Shown in pieces: positions 16,917-26,109 of a DNA stretch of 64,000 nt (positions are counted from its first letter, which is position 1; every line of letters starts with the position of its first letter). Position numbers and translations under genes: made by a program. The DNA comes from an uncultured Bacteroidales bacterium. GTDB lineage: Bacteria > Bacteroidota > Bacteroidia > Bacteroidales > UBA932. The stretch spans positions 81,599-145,598 of the forward strand of contig ONKO01000010.1 in assembly GCA_900318445.1 (NCBI GenBank), written 5' to 3'. The notes beneath the pieces are model-generated. The model did not search any database and had not been told where the DNA came from. It saw nothing but the letters and a program-made list of their open reading frames with translations.

Positions 16917-18845
16917 CTAGTCCTCCCTGAATTTTTCGATAAGCCAGTTAATATTGAGAAGGGCGGCGGTGGTCATGGCCGATGACACGGCTCCATGCGG
17001 CTCGTGGGGCGGGTCTCCGTCGTAGAGTTCGGAGAAGGCGCCGACGCCGTGCTTGGAGAGGTCTTCATAGAAGCCCTCGGTGAGCCACTCAGCCCGGCGC
17101 ACGAAGGCGCTGCCCATCATATTGAAGCTGACGTAGCAGAACTGGGCCAGGAGGAAAGGCCAGGCGCAGCCGTTCATGTAAGCCTCGTCACGCTCCAGCT
17201 GATTTCCCTCATACACGCCCTTGTAGCGGACGTCACGGGGGCTCAGGGTGCGGATGCCGCGGCGGGTGACCAGTTCTGCGTTCACGATGCGCATGACTTC
17301 GCTCACCACTTCGTCGTCCACGCAGCGGTAGTCGGTGGAAACGGCCCAGAGCTGGTTGGGACGAAGCTCCATATGCTGGCCGCCGTTATCCACGTAGTCT
17401 GCGAGGAAGCCCAGTTCTGCATTCCAGAACATGGGCTGGAAATTCTTCTCGATGAGTTCCTTGATGGGGGTCCACTTCTTCGAGAAAGCGCTCCCCTTCT
17501 TCTCGTGGGCCAGGGTAAAGCAGATGGCGTTGTACCACATGGCGTTGGTCTCTACCTGATAGCCGGCCCGCTCGGTGACCGCGCGCCCGCCTATGTAGGC
17601 GTTCATCCAAGTAAGGGCCACGCCGTCCATCTGGGCCCACAGAAGGCCGTTCGGCTGCATGGAAACCTCCTGGCGGATACCGGGCAGATAGCTTTCCAGA
17701 ATTGTCTTGAGGACGGGACCGTATTTGTCCCACACATACTTGTCTTTGGCTCCCCAGGCAATGTACTGCTGCAGGGTAATGGCGAGGTAAAGCGGGCTCT
17801 CCACCTGCGTGGTGCGGCGGGTGAGGCGCTCCTTGTTGTCTTCGATGAGGTTGTCCAGAATCTCTTCAAACTCCTTAGCGTCGTTTCTGGCATAGAGCGT
17901 GAGGCCTGCCACGGAGCCCAGCGTCTCCCTCAGGAGACCCGTATAGAGCCAGCAGTAACCCGCCACGATACGCTTGCGGCCGCCGTCTTCCCGGATGAGG
18001 GAATTTGCCTGGCGCACCAGTTGGTCGTGGAAGGAAGTGATGGGACCGATTTTTTTCACCGTGGAGGTGAAACGGCGCTTGAGCGTAGATGCATTGACAG
18101 GATCTCCGGCGGCAGCAGAGAATACCAGTGTATCTCCACTTTGCATTTCCACCTCGAAGGTGCCGGGCACCCAGAGGTCTTCGCGGCAGTCAAAGCCGCG
18201 CCGCATTTCGTCGGAATAGGTTACGCCCTTGTACCAGACCGGATTGTGCCGGTAACTGCCGGCCGATGCGCTCAGCTGCAGGTTCAGGCTGGGAAAACCC
18301 TCGTACATGCAGAAGGCGGCACCGTTCTGGACGGGGATAAAGTCCGTACGGGCGGCACTGTTCTCACTGGTAAGGGCATGGAAGTTACGGAAGGCCAGGA
18401 AGGGCTTGAGTTCCAGCTTCACCCTGGCGGGAGCCTTCACCAGCTCGTACTGGATGAGCACCTGATTCTCGTCCGGGCTCAGGGCGATGCTCTTGCGGAA
18501 GACAATCTCTCCAATCTTGTAGGTAATGCAGGGAACGGGGTCTGCATCAAAGTCCACGATGTACTTGTGCCCACGGGGCTCATAGATGTCTCCGTAACAG
18601 TGGATGCCTAGATTGAAACGCTTGCCGCGAAGGGTGAGGCTCTCGTCCAGCGAACTCAGAAGCACGTGCCTGTATCCTTCAAAAGCCGCTACCGGAACAG
18701 CCAGGAGGGCATGGTAGCGCCGCGTATTGCACGTTGCGATAGTTGTGTCGCAATACGCTCCCGTCTTGTTGGCCAGCACAATCTCCCGGCTCAGACTGTA
18801 CGAGAGATTGACCAGCTCAGACTTGTTGAATTTCAAAAAAGCCAT
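16917..18845 (-). CDS. Glycogen debranching enzyme (amylo-alpha-1,6-glucosidase type)
   Basis: This 642-residue protein has a bacterial debranching-enzyme N-terminal beta domain (LANKTGAYCDTTIATCNTRR, residues about 25-45, then GYRHVLLSSLDESL) and a C-terminal (alpha/alpha)6 barrel of the GDE_C/GH133 type (RIVAGYCWLYTGLLRETLGS, NGLLWAQMDGVALTWMNAYI, RPNQLWAVS). It hydrolyses alpha-1,6 branch stubs left after phosphorylase action. No signal peptide is present. It is second in the glycogen operon, 10 bases after glgB, and its product would feed the phosphorylase encoded three genes downstream. Confidence 0.92.
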   Translation of the reverse strand: MAFLKFNKSELVNLSYSLSREIVLANKTGAYCDTTIATCNTRRYHALLAVPVAAFEGYRHVLLSSLDESLTLRGKRFNLGIHCYGDIYEPRGHKYIVDFDADPVPCITYKIGEIVFRKSIALSPDENQVLIQYELVKAPARVKLELKPFLAFRNFHALTSENSAARTDFIPVQNGAAFCMYEGFPSLNLQLSASAGSYRHNPVWYKGVTYSDEMRRGFDCREDLWVPGTFEVEMQSGDTLVFSAAAGDPVNASTLKRRFTSTVKKIGPITSFHDQLVRQANSLIREDGGRKRIVAGYCWLYTGLLRETLGSVAGLTLYARNDAKEFEEILDNLIEDNKERLTRRTTQVESPLYLAITLQQYIAWGAKDKYVWDKYGPVLKTILESYLPGIRQEVSMQPNGLLWAQMDGVALTWMNAYIGGRAVTERAGYQVETNAMWYNAICFTLAHEKKGSAFSKKWTPIKELIEKNFQPMFWNAELGFLADYVDNGGQHMELRPNQLWAVSTDYRCVDDEVVSEVMRIVNAELVTRRGIRTLSPRDVRYKGVYEGNQLERDEAYMNGCAWPFLLAQFCYVSFNMMGSAFVRRAEWLTEGFYEDLSKHGVGAFSELYDGDPPHEPHGAVSSAMTTAALLNINWLIEKFRED

Positions 18846-18855
18846 AGCTATTATT

Positions 18856-20853
18856 TTATACTTGCTTCAAAACCAATGCGGTCCGGGCCGGAAGATACAG
18901 CTTGAGCGTATGGTCGTAGGCCTGGTTTCCGTTAGGGCATCTCTCTGGGAGCGCCACATGATGCTCTACAGAACTAAGGCGGCCAAAACCGTCAAATTCC
19001 GGCTGGTCGCTGTCAAGAACATGCACATAGTCTCCCGCCGGGGCCGAAAATCCGTAGTCGGTAAACGAGCCCGAGGGTGAGAAATTCAGCGCAAAGATAC
19101 AGTTTTTCCGCATGAAAACCAATATTTTCTTCTCCTCGTCGGCCACCAGGATCTCCGGGCGCGCCGCCATGAGATTTTCTCTCCGGATCAGGTGCACCAT
19201 GGCCTCGTCGAAGTTACGGAGGTCTCCGTAGCGGAGCTCCGGATTGTCTTCCAGCGACCACTGGCGGCGGGCATACTTGAACGACCAGCCGTTCCCTTCA
19301 CGGGGGAAGTCTATCCACTCCGGATGGCCGAATTCGTTGCCCATGAAGGTGAGGTATCCGTCTCCGGCCGTGGCGGCCGTCACCAGGCGGATCATCTTGT
19401 GGAGGGCGATGCCGCGGTCCACGATGCCGCTTTGCGAACCCTTGTTCATGGAAAAGTACATTTCCTTGTCCATGAGGCGGAAGATGATGGTCTTGTCTCC
19501 CACGAGGGCCTGGTCGTGGCACTCGGCATAGGAGATGGTCTTCTCATCGGCCCGCTTGTTGGTAAGCTCCCACCAGATTTCTCCCATGGACCACTGCTCG
19601 TCGGAGCGTTCCTTGATCCACTTGATCCAGTGGTCTGCCACACCCATGGACATGCGGAAGTCGAATCCCACACCAAAGGCCTCGAAGGGGGCGGCCAGGC
19701 CGGCCATGCCCGAAACGTCCTCGGCGATGGTGAACCCGGCGGGATTCATTTCCTTCACAAGACGCGTGGCCAGGGACAGGTAGATGACGGCGTCCTCGTC
19801 CACGCCGCTGTCAAAGTAAAGGTCATAATTGCCGAAATCCTTGCCCAAGCCGTGGTCCCAGTACAGCATGGAAGTAACCCCGTCAAAGCGGAAGCCGTCT
19901 ATGTGGTACTCCTCCATCCAGTATTTCACGTTGGACAGGAGAAAGTAGCGGGTTTCGTCCTTGCCGTAATCGAAGCAGCGGGAGCCCCAGGCGGGATGGC
20001 GTCCCTGCGGGCCGCTGTAGAAGTACAGGTTGTCGCGGCCGTCGAACTCGGAGAGGCCCTCGGACACGTTGTCAACGCTGTGACTGTGCACGATATCCAT
20101 GATGACGGCGATTCCCTTTCCGTGGGCGTCGTCCACCAGGGCCTTGAACTCCTCGGGCGTACCGAAGCGGGAACTGAGTGCGAAGAAATTGCTCACCTGA
20201 TAGCCGAACGAGCCGTAATAGGGGTGCTCCTGCAGGGCCATGATCTGGATGGTGTCGTAGCCCAGTTTCTTGATGCGGGGCAGGATATTCTTACGGAACT
20301 CTTCGAACGAGCCCACCTTCTCCTCTTCTGTCGCCATGCCGATATGGCATTCGTAAATCATGGGATGGGGCCGTTTTCCGGCGTGACCGTGCTTCCAGAC
20401 ATATTTTTTCGAGGGGTCCCAAACCTGGGCGCTGAACACCTTGGTAACTGGGTCCTGCACAACGCGGGTAGCGTAGGAAGGGATTCTCTCTCCCCCGCCG
20501 CCGGGCCACTCGATGAAGAGCTTGTAGAGTTGGCCGTGACGGAGGAACATCTCCGGAACGCAGAGTTCCCAGTTTCCGCCGCCGAGGGGCTTTAGGGCAT
20601 AGCCCTCGGTCCGCTTCCAGTTGTTGAAATCTCCGATGAGGTATATCTTGTTGGCGTTAGGCGCGAACTCGCGGAACACCCAGCTGCCGTCCTCACAGCG
20701 GTGCAGGCCGTAGTACAGATGGTTGTTAACGGCATCTTTGAGCAGTCCGTCCCCGGCGATGTGCCTGAGGGTCTGCCAGATACGCTCATGTCGGGCGTCG
20801 ATGGCTCCCTTATGGGGCATTAGCCAGGGGTCGGTTTCGTAGATTCTTTTCAT
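18856..20853 (-). CDS. glgB: 1,4-alpha-glucan branching enzyme
   Basis: This 665-residue GH13 enzyme is of the eukaryote-like (GH13_8) type. An N-terminal CBM48 domain (WVFREFAPNANKIYLIGDFNNW) precedes the barrel. The GH13 regions are present: GIAVIMDIVHSHS, DGFRFDGVTSMLY with the nucleophile aspartate, FTIAEDVSGMAG with the acid glutamate, and ISYAECHDQALVGD. It transfers chain segments to form alpha-1,6 branches. It is the first gene of the leftward glycogen operon and has a -7 box about 55 bases upstream. No glgC is in the cluster, which fits a GT3 synthase using UDP-glucose. Confidence 0.95.
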   Translation of the reverse strand: MKRIYETDPWLMPHKGAIDARHERIWQTLRHIAGDGLLKDAVNNHLYYGLHRCEDGSWVFREFAPNANKIYLIGDFNNWKRTEGYALKPLGGGNWELCVPEMFLRHGQLYKLFIEWPGGGGERIPSYATRVVQDPVTKVFSAQVWDPSKKYVWKHGHAGKRPHPMIYECHIGMATEEEKVGSFEEFRKNILPRIKKLGYDTIQIMALQEHPYYGSFGYQVSNFFALSSRFGTPEEFKALVDDAHGKGIAVIMDIVHSHSVDNVSEGLSEFDGRDNLYFYSGPQGRHPAWGSRCFDYGKDETRYFLLSNVKYWMEEYHIDGFRFDGVTSMLYWDHGLGKDFGNYDLYFDSGVDEDAVIYLSLATRLVKEMNPAGFTIAEDVSGMAGLAAPFEAFGVGFDFRMSMGVADHWIKWIKERSDEQWSMGEIWWELTNKRADEKTISYAECHDQALVGDKTIIFRLMDKEMYFSMNKGSQSGIVDRGIALHKMIRLVTAATAGDGYLTFMGNEFGHPEWIDFPREGNGWSFKYARRQWSLEDNPELRYGDLRNFDEAMVHLIRRENLMAARPEILVADEEKKILVFMRKNCIFALNFSPSGSFTDYGFSAPAGDYVHVLDSDQPEFDGFGRLSSVEHHVALPERCPNGNQAYDHTLKLYLPARTALVLKQV

Positions 20854-20906
20854 ATGCGGTTGCTTATAGTTTTCTGTTCAAGCTTTCCTGTCAATCCATA
20901 ATCCGA

Positions 20907-20914
20907 CAAATATA
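20907..20914 (-). promoter_or_regulatory. Putative promoter -7 box for the glycogen operon
   Basis: CAAATATA on the plus strand is TATATTTG on the minus strand. Transcription would start near 20900, leaving a leader of about 46 bases before glgB. Confidence 0.55.
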
Positions 20915-20931
20915 GTAAAATTCCGATACAC

Positions 20932-20972
20932 TTTGCGCCCGACAGTCCATTTTCCTGGACTATCGGGCGCAA
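20932..20972. terminator. Hairpin between nadE and the glycogen operon
   Basis: TTTGCGCCCGACAGTCCA pairs with TGGACTATCGGGCGCAAA around the loop TTTTCC, with one mismatch in 18 pairs. It lies just after the nadE stop and just upstream of the glgB promoter, so it probably insulates the two units. The poly-T run lies on the wrong side for a textbook terminator of nadE. Confidence 0.6.
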
Positions 20973-20995
20973 AAAAGGGTCTAGACACCGGAAAG

Positions 20996-21733
20996 TCAGA
21001 TTTCCGGCTCGAAGTGCGGAATGGGCTTAAGCTTGAACAGGTTCAGCACATGCTTGCGGTCGATGAGCGCCTTGGTGGCAGGGTCTTCGCACACGCCCGT
21101 TCGGATGTACTCATCCAGCACGGCGTAGGTAAAGCCCAGGTTGTCTTCGTCGGTTTTACCGCAAAGGCCGTCGGAGGGCGCCTTATCCACCAGCTCAACG
21201 GGCAGTCCCAGCACCTTGCCGATGGCTTTTACCTCCGCGACCGTGAGCCCGCCCAGCGGCGAGAAGTCTCCGGCGGCATCTCCGTACCGGGTGCTGTAGC
21301 CCACCCAGTCCTCGGAAAGGTTGCAGGTGTTCACCACGCGGCCGTTATTGCTCTGCGACACGGCATAGAGGGCCGTCATGCGCAGGCGCGGGGCCATATT
21401 GACACGGGTCTGGGCCGATGCTTCGTGTCCCAGTTTATCCTCAACCTCCGCCATCAGGGCATTGAAGGAGGAGCCGATATTGATATTGTACCGCTTGATA
21501 CCCAGGTGGTTAATAAGTTTGACAGAGTCGTCGATATCCGGCTGCACGCCGTTGGGCATGGTAACGCCAATCACACGGTCTTTTCCCAGGGCCTCCACGC
21601 ACAGGGCAGCGCACACGCTGCTGTCCTTGCCGCCGGAGATGCCCAGAACCGCATTGCAGCCCTTCCCGTTTTCTTCGAACCAGTCCCGGATCCACCGGAC
21701 GCAGGCGTCCTTCACTTTCACTGCATCAAACAT
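20996..21733 (-). CDS. nadE: NAD synthase (ammonia-dependent)
   Basis: This 245-residue enzyme converts deamido-NAD to NAD with ATP. The PP-loop reads LGISGGKDSSVCAAL, and the later SEDWVGYSTRYGDAAGDFSPLGGL and KAPSDGLCGKTDEDNLGF segments are NadE hallmarks. There is no nitrilase domain, so ammonia or a separate glutaminase supplies nitrogen. I chose the ATG at 21733 (MFDAVKVKDACVRWI); a start 20 codons earlier would overlap xseB and add non-conserved sequence. It is last in the operon der-xseA-xseB-nadE. Confidence 0.95.
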   Translation of the reverse strand: MFDAVKVKDACVRWIRDWFEENGKGCNAVLGISGGKDSSVCAALCVEALGKDRVIGVTMPNGVQPDIDDSVKLINHLGIKRYNINIGSSFNALMAEVEDKLGHEASAQTRVNMAPRLRMTALYAVSQSNNGRVVNTCNLSEDWVGYSTRYGDAAGDFSPLGGLTVAEVKAIGKVLGLPVELVDKAPSDGLCGKTDEDNLGFTYAVLDEYIRTGVCEDPATKALIDRKHVLNLFKLKPIPHFEPEI

Positions 21734-21735
21734 AA

Positions 21736-21924
21736 TTACTCCTTGTCTAAAGAATCTATTTTCTCTTTTACTGTCCTGAGGTAATCCCTGCACTGCTTCA
21801 GGAGCTCTTTGGAGCGTCCCACAAGGACATCGATATCATCCAGCTTGGTTTCCGGATTCTCTACCTTCGCGGCAATTTCATCCAGTTCGGATATTGCCTT
21901 CGCATAATCGAATTTGTCACTCAT
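21736..21924 (-). CDS. xseB: Exodeoxyribonuclease VII small subunit
   Basis: A 62-residue helical protein (FDYAKAISELDEIAAKVENP, then LDDIDVLVGRSKELLKQCRDYL) of the XseB type. XseB subunits coat the XseA helices to form the processive single-strand nuclease. Its ATG overlaps the xseA stop by 4 bases (ATGA), indicating translational coupling, and nadE starts 2 bases after its stop. Confidence 0.92.
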   Translation of the reverse strand: MSDKFDYAKAISELDEIAAKVENPETKLDDIDVLVGRSKELLKQCRDYLRTVKEKIDSLDKE

Positions 21925-23261
21925 GCTATATTTGCTTTGTTATTATCCAGGTGATCACTGTACACCTCGTCCACCTTGGCCGTGAGGGAGCCGTCCTGGA
22001 ACCGCACGCCGATACGGTCCCCTATTCCCACTTTATCCACGGTCTTGAGGACTTTGTTGTCTTTGCCTGTAACCAGCACATATCCCAGGGACAGGATTTT
22101 GCGGGGATCGCTGGCTCCGATGAGGGCCTCCTTCAGGGCCACACGGGAAAACTCCGCACTCACCCGGGCCTGTGCGGCAAACTGGACACGGTGGGCCGCA
22201 CTGTCGGAGAGCCGGGCGGTATCGGCATATTTCCCCAGAAGCCCCTTTGCAATGCGGCCGATGCACCTTTGTAGGGCTTGCTCCAGTGCGCCGATGCGGC
22301 CGGCGACCGCGCGTTTCACCCTGGCATCGGCCGATACCATCCTCACTTCCTCCCGGGCCACAAGGCGGCTGCAGGCATGGATGATGCGCGCTACCGTTTC
22401 CAGCGCCCTTTTCTCCTGAGCGCTGACGGCGTCCAGGAAAAGGTCTGCCATGGCCGTGGGCGTCTTGACGGACGCGTGCGCCACCATATCGGCGATATGA
22501 ACATCCTTGTCATGGCCGATGGCGGTGACAACCGGAACGGGGCAGGTAGCAATGGCCACTGCCAGGGAAAAGTCGTCGAAGCAGGCCAGGTCCAGCTCAC
22601 TGCCGCCGCCGCGGAGGATGAGAGCGGCATCATAGTTCCCCTCTGCTGCCGCTGCCAGCGCTTCCCTGATGGACAAAGGAGCCTGTTCTCCCTGCATGAG
22701 GGCTTCGTAAAGGTCCAGCGAGAAGGCATAGCCTTCGGGATTATTAAGGAGGTGATTCCGGAAGTCCTGGTAGCCCGCCGCAGTTTTGGAAGTAATCACG
22801 GCCAGGCGGGTGGGAAGCTCCGGCAGGGCCAGTTCCTTCTGCATGTCCATGTAGCCGTCCTTTTCAAGGCGCTCGATATTGCGCTTGCGCTCCAGAGCCG
22901 CCTGGCCCAGCGTGAAGGCCGTATCAATGTCTTCTATGTACAGGGACATGCCGTAAAGCTCACTGAAAGCAACCTGCACCCGGACCAGGACCGTGATGCC
23001 GGCCTGCAGCCGCTGTCCGGTCATATCCTCGAAGGTGGCCACGATTCTCTGGTAGTTCCACTTCCAGATCATGGCACGGGATTCGGCCACCGACTTGCCG
23101 CCGCTGGTCTGCACCAGGGACAGGTAGCAGTGACCGTTGGCCCTGGGGCTCCAGGAAGCAATCTCTGCCTTTACCCAATAGCGGCCGGGGAAGGCATCCT
23201 GCACGCTTCCCTTAATTCGCTGCTGTAACTCAAGCAGGTCAATATAGTCCCTTTCTTCCAT
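21921..23261 (-). CDS. xseA: Exodeoxyribonuclease VII large subunit
   Basis: This 446-residue protein has the N-terminal OB fold (VKAEIASWSPRANGHCYLSLVQ) and the catalytic domain with LAVITSKTAAGYQDFRNHLLN, ALILRGGGSELDLACFDDFSLA and VVTAIGHDKDVHIADMVAH. The C-terminal part is a long helical region ending in the SLGYVLVTGKDNKVL segment typical of XseA. I chose the ATG at 23261 (MEERDYIDLLEL); the 14 extra upstream residues overlap der and are not family-like. With XseB it degrades single-stranded DNA to oligonucleotides. Confidence 0.95.
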   Translation of the reverse strand: MEERDYIDLLELQQRIKGSVQDAFPGRYWVKAEIASWSPRANGHCYLSLVQTSGGKSVAESRAMIWKWNYQRIVATFEDMTGQRLQAGITVLVRVQVAFSELYGMSLYIEDIDTAFTLGQAALERKRNIERLEKDGYMDMQKELALPELPTRLAVITSKTAAGYQDFRNHLLNNPEGYAFSLDLYEALMQGEQAPLSIREALAAAAEGNYDAALILRGGGSELDLACFDDFSLAVAIATCPVPVVTAIGHDKDVHIADMVAHASVKTPTAMADLFLDAVSAQEKRALETVARIIHACSRLVAREEVRMVSADARVKRAVAGRIGALEQALQRCIGRIAKGLLGKYADTARLSDSAAHRVQFAAQARVSAEFSRVALKEALIGASDPRKILSLGYVLVTGKDNKVLKTVDKVGIGDRIGVRFQDGSLTAKVDEVYSDHLDNNKANIA

Positions 23262-23269
23262 GATAAGGA

Positions 23270-24577
23270 CTACTTGGCCCGGGTATACACCTGAATGGGG
23301 CACCCCTCAAAGTCAAAGTGCTCGCGGAGTTTGTTCTCCAGGAAGCGCTTGTAGGGATCTTTCACCCACTGGGGCAGGTTGCAGAAGAAGGCGAACTGCG
23401 GCGTGCGGGTGGGAAGCTGCGTCACATACTTGATCTTGATGTACTTGCCCTTCCATGCCGGCGGCGGGTAGTTCTCGATTTCCGGCAGCATGGCGTCGTT
23501 GAGCTGCGAGGTGGAAATCTTGCGGGACATGTTGGCGGCCACGCGGGCGGCGGCGTCCAGCACGTCCAGGATGCGCTGCTTGTTCAGGACGGAAGTAAAG
23601 ATGACAGGAATGTCGTTGAAAGGAGCCAGACGGGCCTTGAGAGCTTCCGTGTACTCTTTCATGGTATTGACATCCTTTTCGAAGAGGTCCCATTTGTTCA
23701 CCACAATCACGCAGCCCTTGCGGTTCTTCTGAATCACATTGAAGATGTTCATATCCTGCGCTTCCATGCCCAGAGTGGCATCGATCATGAGGATGCACAC
23801 GTCGGAGTGCTCGATGGTTCGCATGGCCCGGAGCACCGAATAGAACTCCAGGTCTTCGGTGACCTTGCCCCTCTTTCGCATGCCGGCCGTGTCCACAATC
23901 ATGAACTCGTGGCCAAACTTGTTATAGTAGGTGGAGATGGAGTCGCGGGTGGTGCCGGCAACCGGCGTCACAATATTGCGTTCCTCCCCGAGAAGGGCGT
24001 TGGTGAGGGACGACTTACCCACGTTGGGACGGCCCACGATGGCGATGTGAGGGATGTCCGAGTGATCATCGGCCTGCTCATCGTCCTCCGGAAGCACCCG
24101 CAGGATCTCGTCCAGCAGGTCTCCGGTGCCGCTTCCGTTGGCGGCCGATATGCTCCATACTTCCCCGAGCCCGAGGCCATAGAAGTCAAAGGCGTCATAC
24201 ATCTTTTCCCCGCTGTCCACCTTGTTCACGCAGAGGACGACGGGCTTTTTGGAACGGCGGAGCAGGTCTGCTATCTCGGAGTCATAGTCCGTGATGCCGG
24301 TAGCGGCCTCGCACATGAAAAGGACTACGTCGGCCTCCTCGATGGCGATGCCCACCTGGCGGCGGATGGCGTCCTCGAAGACGTCATCGGAATTGGAGGT
24401 GTAGCCGCCCGTATCCACCACGGAGAATTCCCGGCCGCACCATTCGCATTTGCCGTAATGCCGGTCACGCGTTACTCCGGCGGTTTCGTCCACAATGGCC
24501 TGGCGCATTCCCACCAGGCGGTTGAACAGCGTTGATTTTCCTACGTTCGGTCTCCCGACTATCGCAACTAAAGCCAT
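23270..24577 (-). CDS. der: Ribosome assembly GTPase Der (EngA)
   Basis: A 435-residue protein with two tandem GTPase domains: the first P-loop [16 protein letters not shown] at residues about 8-23, its NKVDSG motif near 119, and a second P-loop [16 protein letters not shown] near 185 with NKWDLF near 300. A C-terminal KH-like domain follows ([17 protein letters not shown]). Der is needed for 50S maturation. It has its own -7 box (24597-24604) inside the end of the upstream gene, and xseA follows after 8 bases. Confidence 0.97.
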   Translation of the reverse strand: MALVAIVGRPNVGKSTLFNRLVGMRQAIVDETAGVTRDRHYGKCEWCGREFSVVDTGGYTSNSDDVFEDAIRRQVGIAIEEADVVLFMCEAATGITDYDSEIADLLRRSKKPVVLCVNKVDSGEKMYDAFDFYGLGLGEVWSISAANGSGTGDLLDEILRVLPEDDEQADDHSDIPHIAIVGRPNVGKSSLTNALLGEERNIVTPVAGTTRDSISTYYNKFGHEFMIVDTAGMRKRGKVTEDLEFYSVLRAMRTIEHSDVCILMIDATLGMEAQDMNIFNVIQKNRKGCVIVVNKWDLFEKDVNTMKEYTEALKARLAPFNDIPVIFTSVLNKQRILDVLDAAARVAANMSRKISTSQLNDAMLPEIENYPPPAWKGKYIKIKYVTQLPTRTPQFAFFCNLPQWVKDPYKRFLENKLREHFDFEGCPIQVYTRAK

Positions 24578-24588
24578 AATAATTCAAA

Positions 24589-26109
24589 TTAATTCGCAAA
24601 GATACACATTTCTTCGTTAAAGGCGGGACTATCCACCCCGAAGAAACGCAGAATGCTGTGAAAAACATAGTGTTGCCCGATCTCCGGAATGTCCTTATAC
24701 TGCAGGGATTTATCCGAAGTCCATACCACCATGGGAATGTCCAGCTGCTCCTTCGGGGCCATGGAATAGGGCACGCCGTGCATGTACAGGTTGTTTTCTC
24801 CGAGGGACTCGCCGTGGTCGGAGACAAAGAGCATCATGGTGCGGCGGTCCGGGAAAGAGCGCAGTATCTCAATGACCTCATGCATGAGATAATCCGTGTA
24901 AACGACACTGTTGTCGTAGGCGTTATTGAGTTCCTCGGGGCTGGTCTTGGACATTTCCACCGTACTGCAAACGGGCGTAAAGACTGTGAATTCCTCGGGA
25001 TAATTGGTGTTGTACGACGGTCCGTGGTTGGTGTAGGCGTGGATGACCACGAACACCTTGGTACTGTCGCTGGAAGCGATGTCTTCCCGGAGGCCTTCCA
25101 GGAGAAGGCCGTCGTAGCGGGCATCGGCCTCGGGGTATCTCTCCCTGAGCTGGGCGAAGGTATAGTATTTCTCCGTGTGCACGGGCGGCTCTCCCCAGTT
25201 GTTGGTGCGCCACCACACGTCCACGCCGGCTCTCTGGAGGTAATTGGGCAGAATCTCGTGCAGCTCAGGTACGTCCATCGGCTCCAGGATGGCCTTGACG
25301 CCGGCCATGGTGTAGGTTGCCGATGACACTCCGCGGTACGCTTTTACGCTGTCTTTCGACGTATAGGGGTTGGTCTCCCGGTCGTAGCCCAGCAGGGAGA
25401 AACGGTCTCCGCGCACCGACTCGCCGATGAAAAGGACGCAGAGATCGCGGGATTCGCTCACGGACACGGGGTCCGGCAGCGGAATCTCTTTCTGGTTTTT
25501 CTGGCGCTGGGCGGCTTCATAACGGAAAGTGTTCACCACGTAGGACCAGGGCATGATGAGACTGCCCAGTTCCGTGGAGTTCTTGTCTATCCAGGGCCAG
25601 TTCTTCATGTTCCCGAAAACGGCGGCTAGCAGTACGCCCAGGGTGATGCCCAGATTGGCCAAGAGACGCTTCCAGGAGCCGTATTCCAGCTTGCGCATGA
25701 ACACATAAACGGAAGGGGCGATGCCCAGTATGAGATACAGGATGAAGGCAAAGGAGAAAAAGCCCGACGCTTCCGAGTACTGCGTGTTCAGGACATTCCC
25801 CATCATTTCGTCGGTCACGAGGACGTCGTAATTGTTCACGAAGTACAGCATGACGGCGTCCCCCACGAGCGTGAAGGAGATGATGCACTTCCCCACAATA
25901 CGTCCCAGCCACGCGAGAAGGTAGTACAGGAGGTAATCGAGGCATGCGAGGAGGACGGCGGCCGTCGCAAGGATGACGGCTCCGTTGAATCCCCCCTCCG
26001 TAAGCTTTACGGCATGGGAGAAAAAGGGGGCATGGAAGGCCACCAGCGTATAAAGCGTCAGCGCCAGGCTGTAGGCCTCCAGGCTGGCTTTTTCCTTGAA
26101 GATTTTCAT
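24589..26109 (-). CDS. Phosphoethanolamine transferase-like membrane enzyme (EptA/sulfatase family)
   Basis: This 506-residue inner-membrane enzyme has about four to five N-terminal helices (up to residue about 165) and a periplasmic alkaline-phosphatase-fold domain. Metal and nucleophile sites are visible: VLFIGESVRGDRFSLLGYDR near 226, the presumed threonine nucleophile in SSATYTMAGVKAIL near 262, and LFVSDHGESLGENNLYMHG near 430. Members add phosphoethanolamine to lipid A or other glycans, which raises resistance to cationic peptides. It overlaps the PHP gene by 4 bases, so the two probably act together. The exact acceptor is unknown. Confidence 0.88.
   Translation of the reverse strand: MKIFKEKASLEAYSLALTLYTLVAFHAPFFSHAVKLTEGGFNGAVILATAAVLLACLDYLLYYLLAWLGRIVGKCIISFTLVGDAVMLYFVNNYDVLVTDEMMGNVLNTQYSEASGFFSFAFILYLILGIAPSVYVFMRKLEYGSWKRLLANLGITLGVLLAAVFGNMKNWPWIDKNSTELGSLIMPWSYVVNTFRYEAAQRQKNQKEIPLPDPVSVSESRDLCVLFIGESVRGDRFSLLGYDRETNPYTSKDSVKAYRGVSSATYTMAGVKAILEPMDVPELHEILPNYLQRAGVDVWWRTNNWGEPPVHTEKYYTFAQLRERYPEADARYDGLLLEGLREDIASSDSTKVFVVIHAYTNHGPSYNTNYPEEFTVFTPVCSTVEMSKTSPEELNNAYDNSVVYTDYLMHEVIEILRSFPDRRTMMLFVSDHGESLGENNLYMHGVPYSMAPKEQLDIPMVVWTSDKSLQYKDIPEIGQHYVFHSILRFFGVDSPAFNEEMCIFAN
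24597..24604 (-). promoter_or_regulatory. Putative internal promoter -7 box for der
   Basis: CAAAGATA on the plus strand is TATCTTTG on the minus strand. The box lies within the last codons of the transferase gene, about 20 bases before the der start, so der and the xse-nadE genes can be expressed apart from the upstream operon. Confidence 0.6.
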
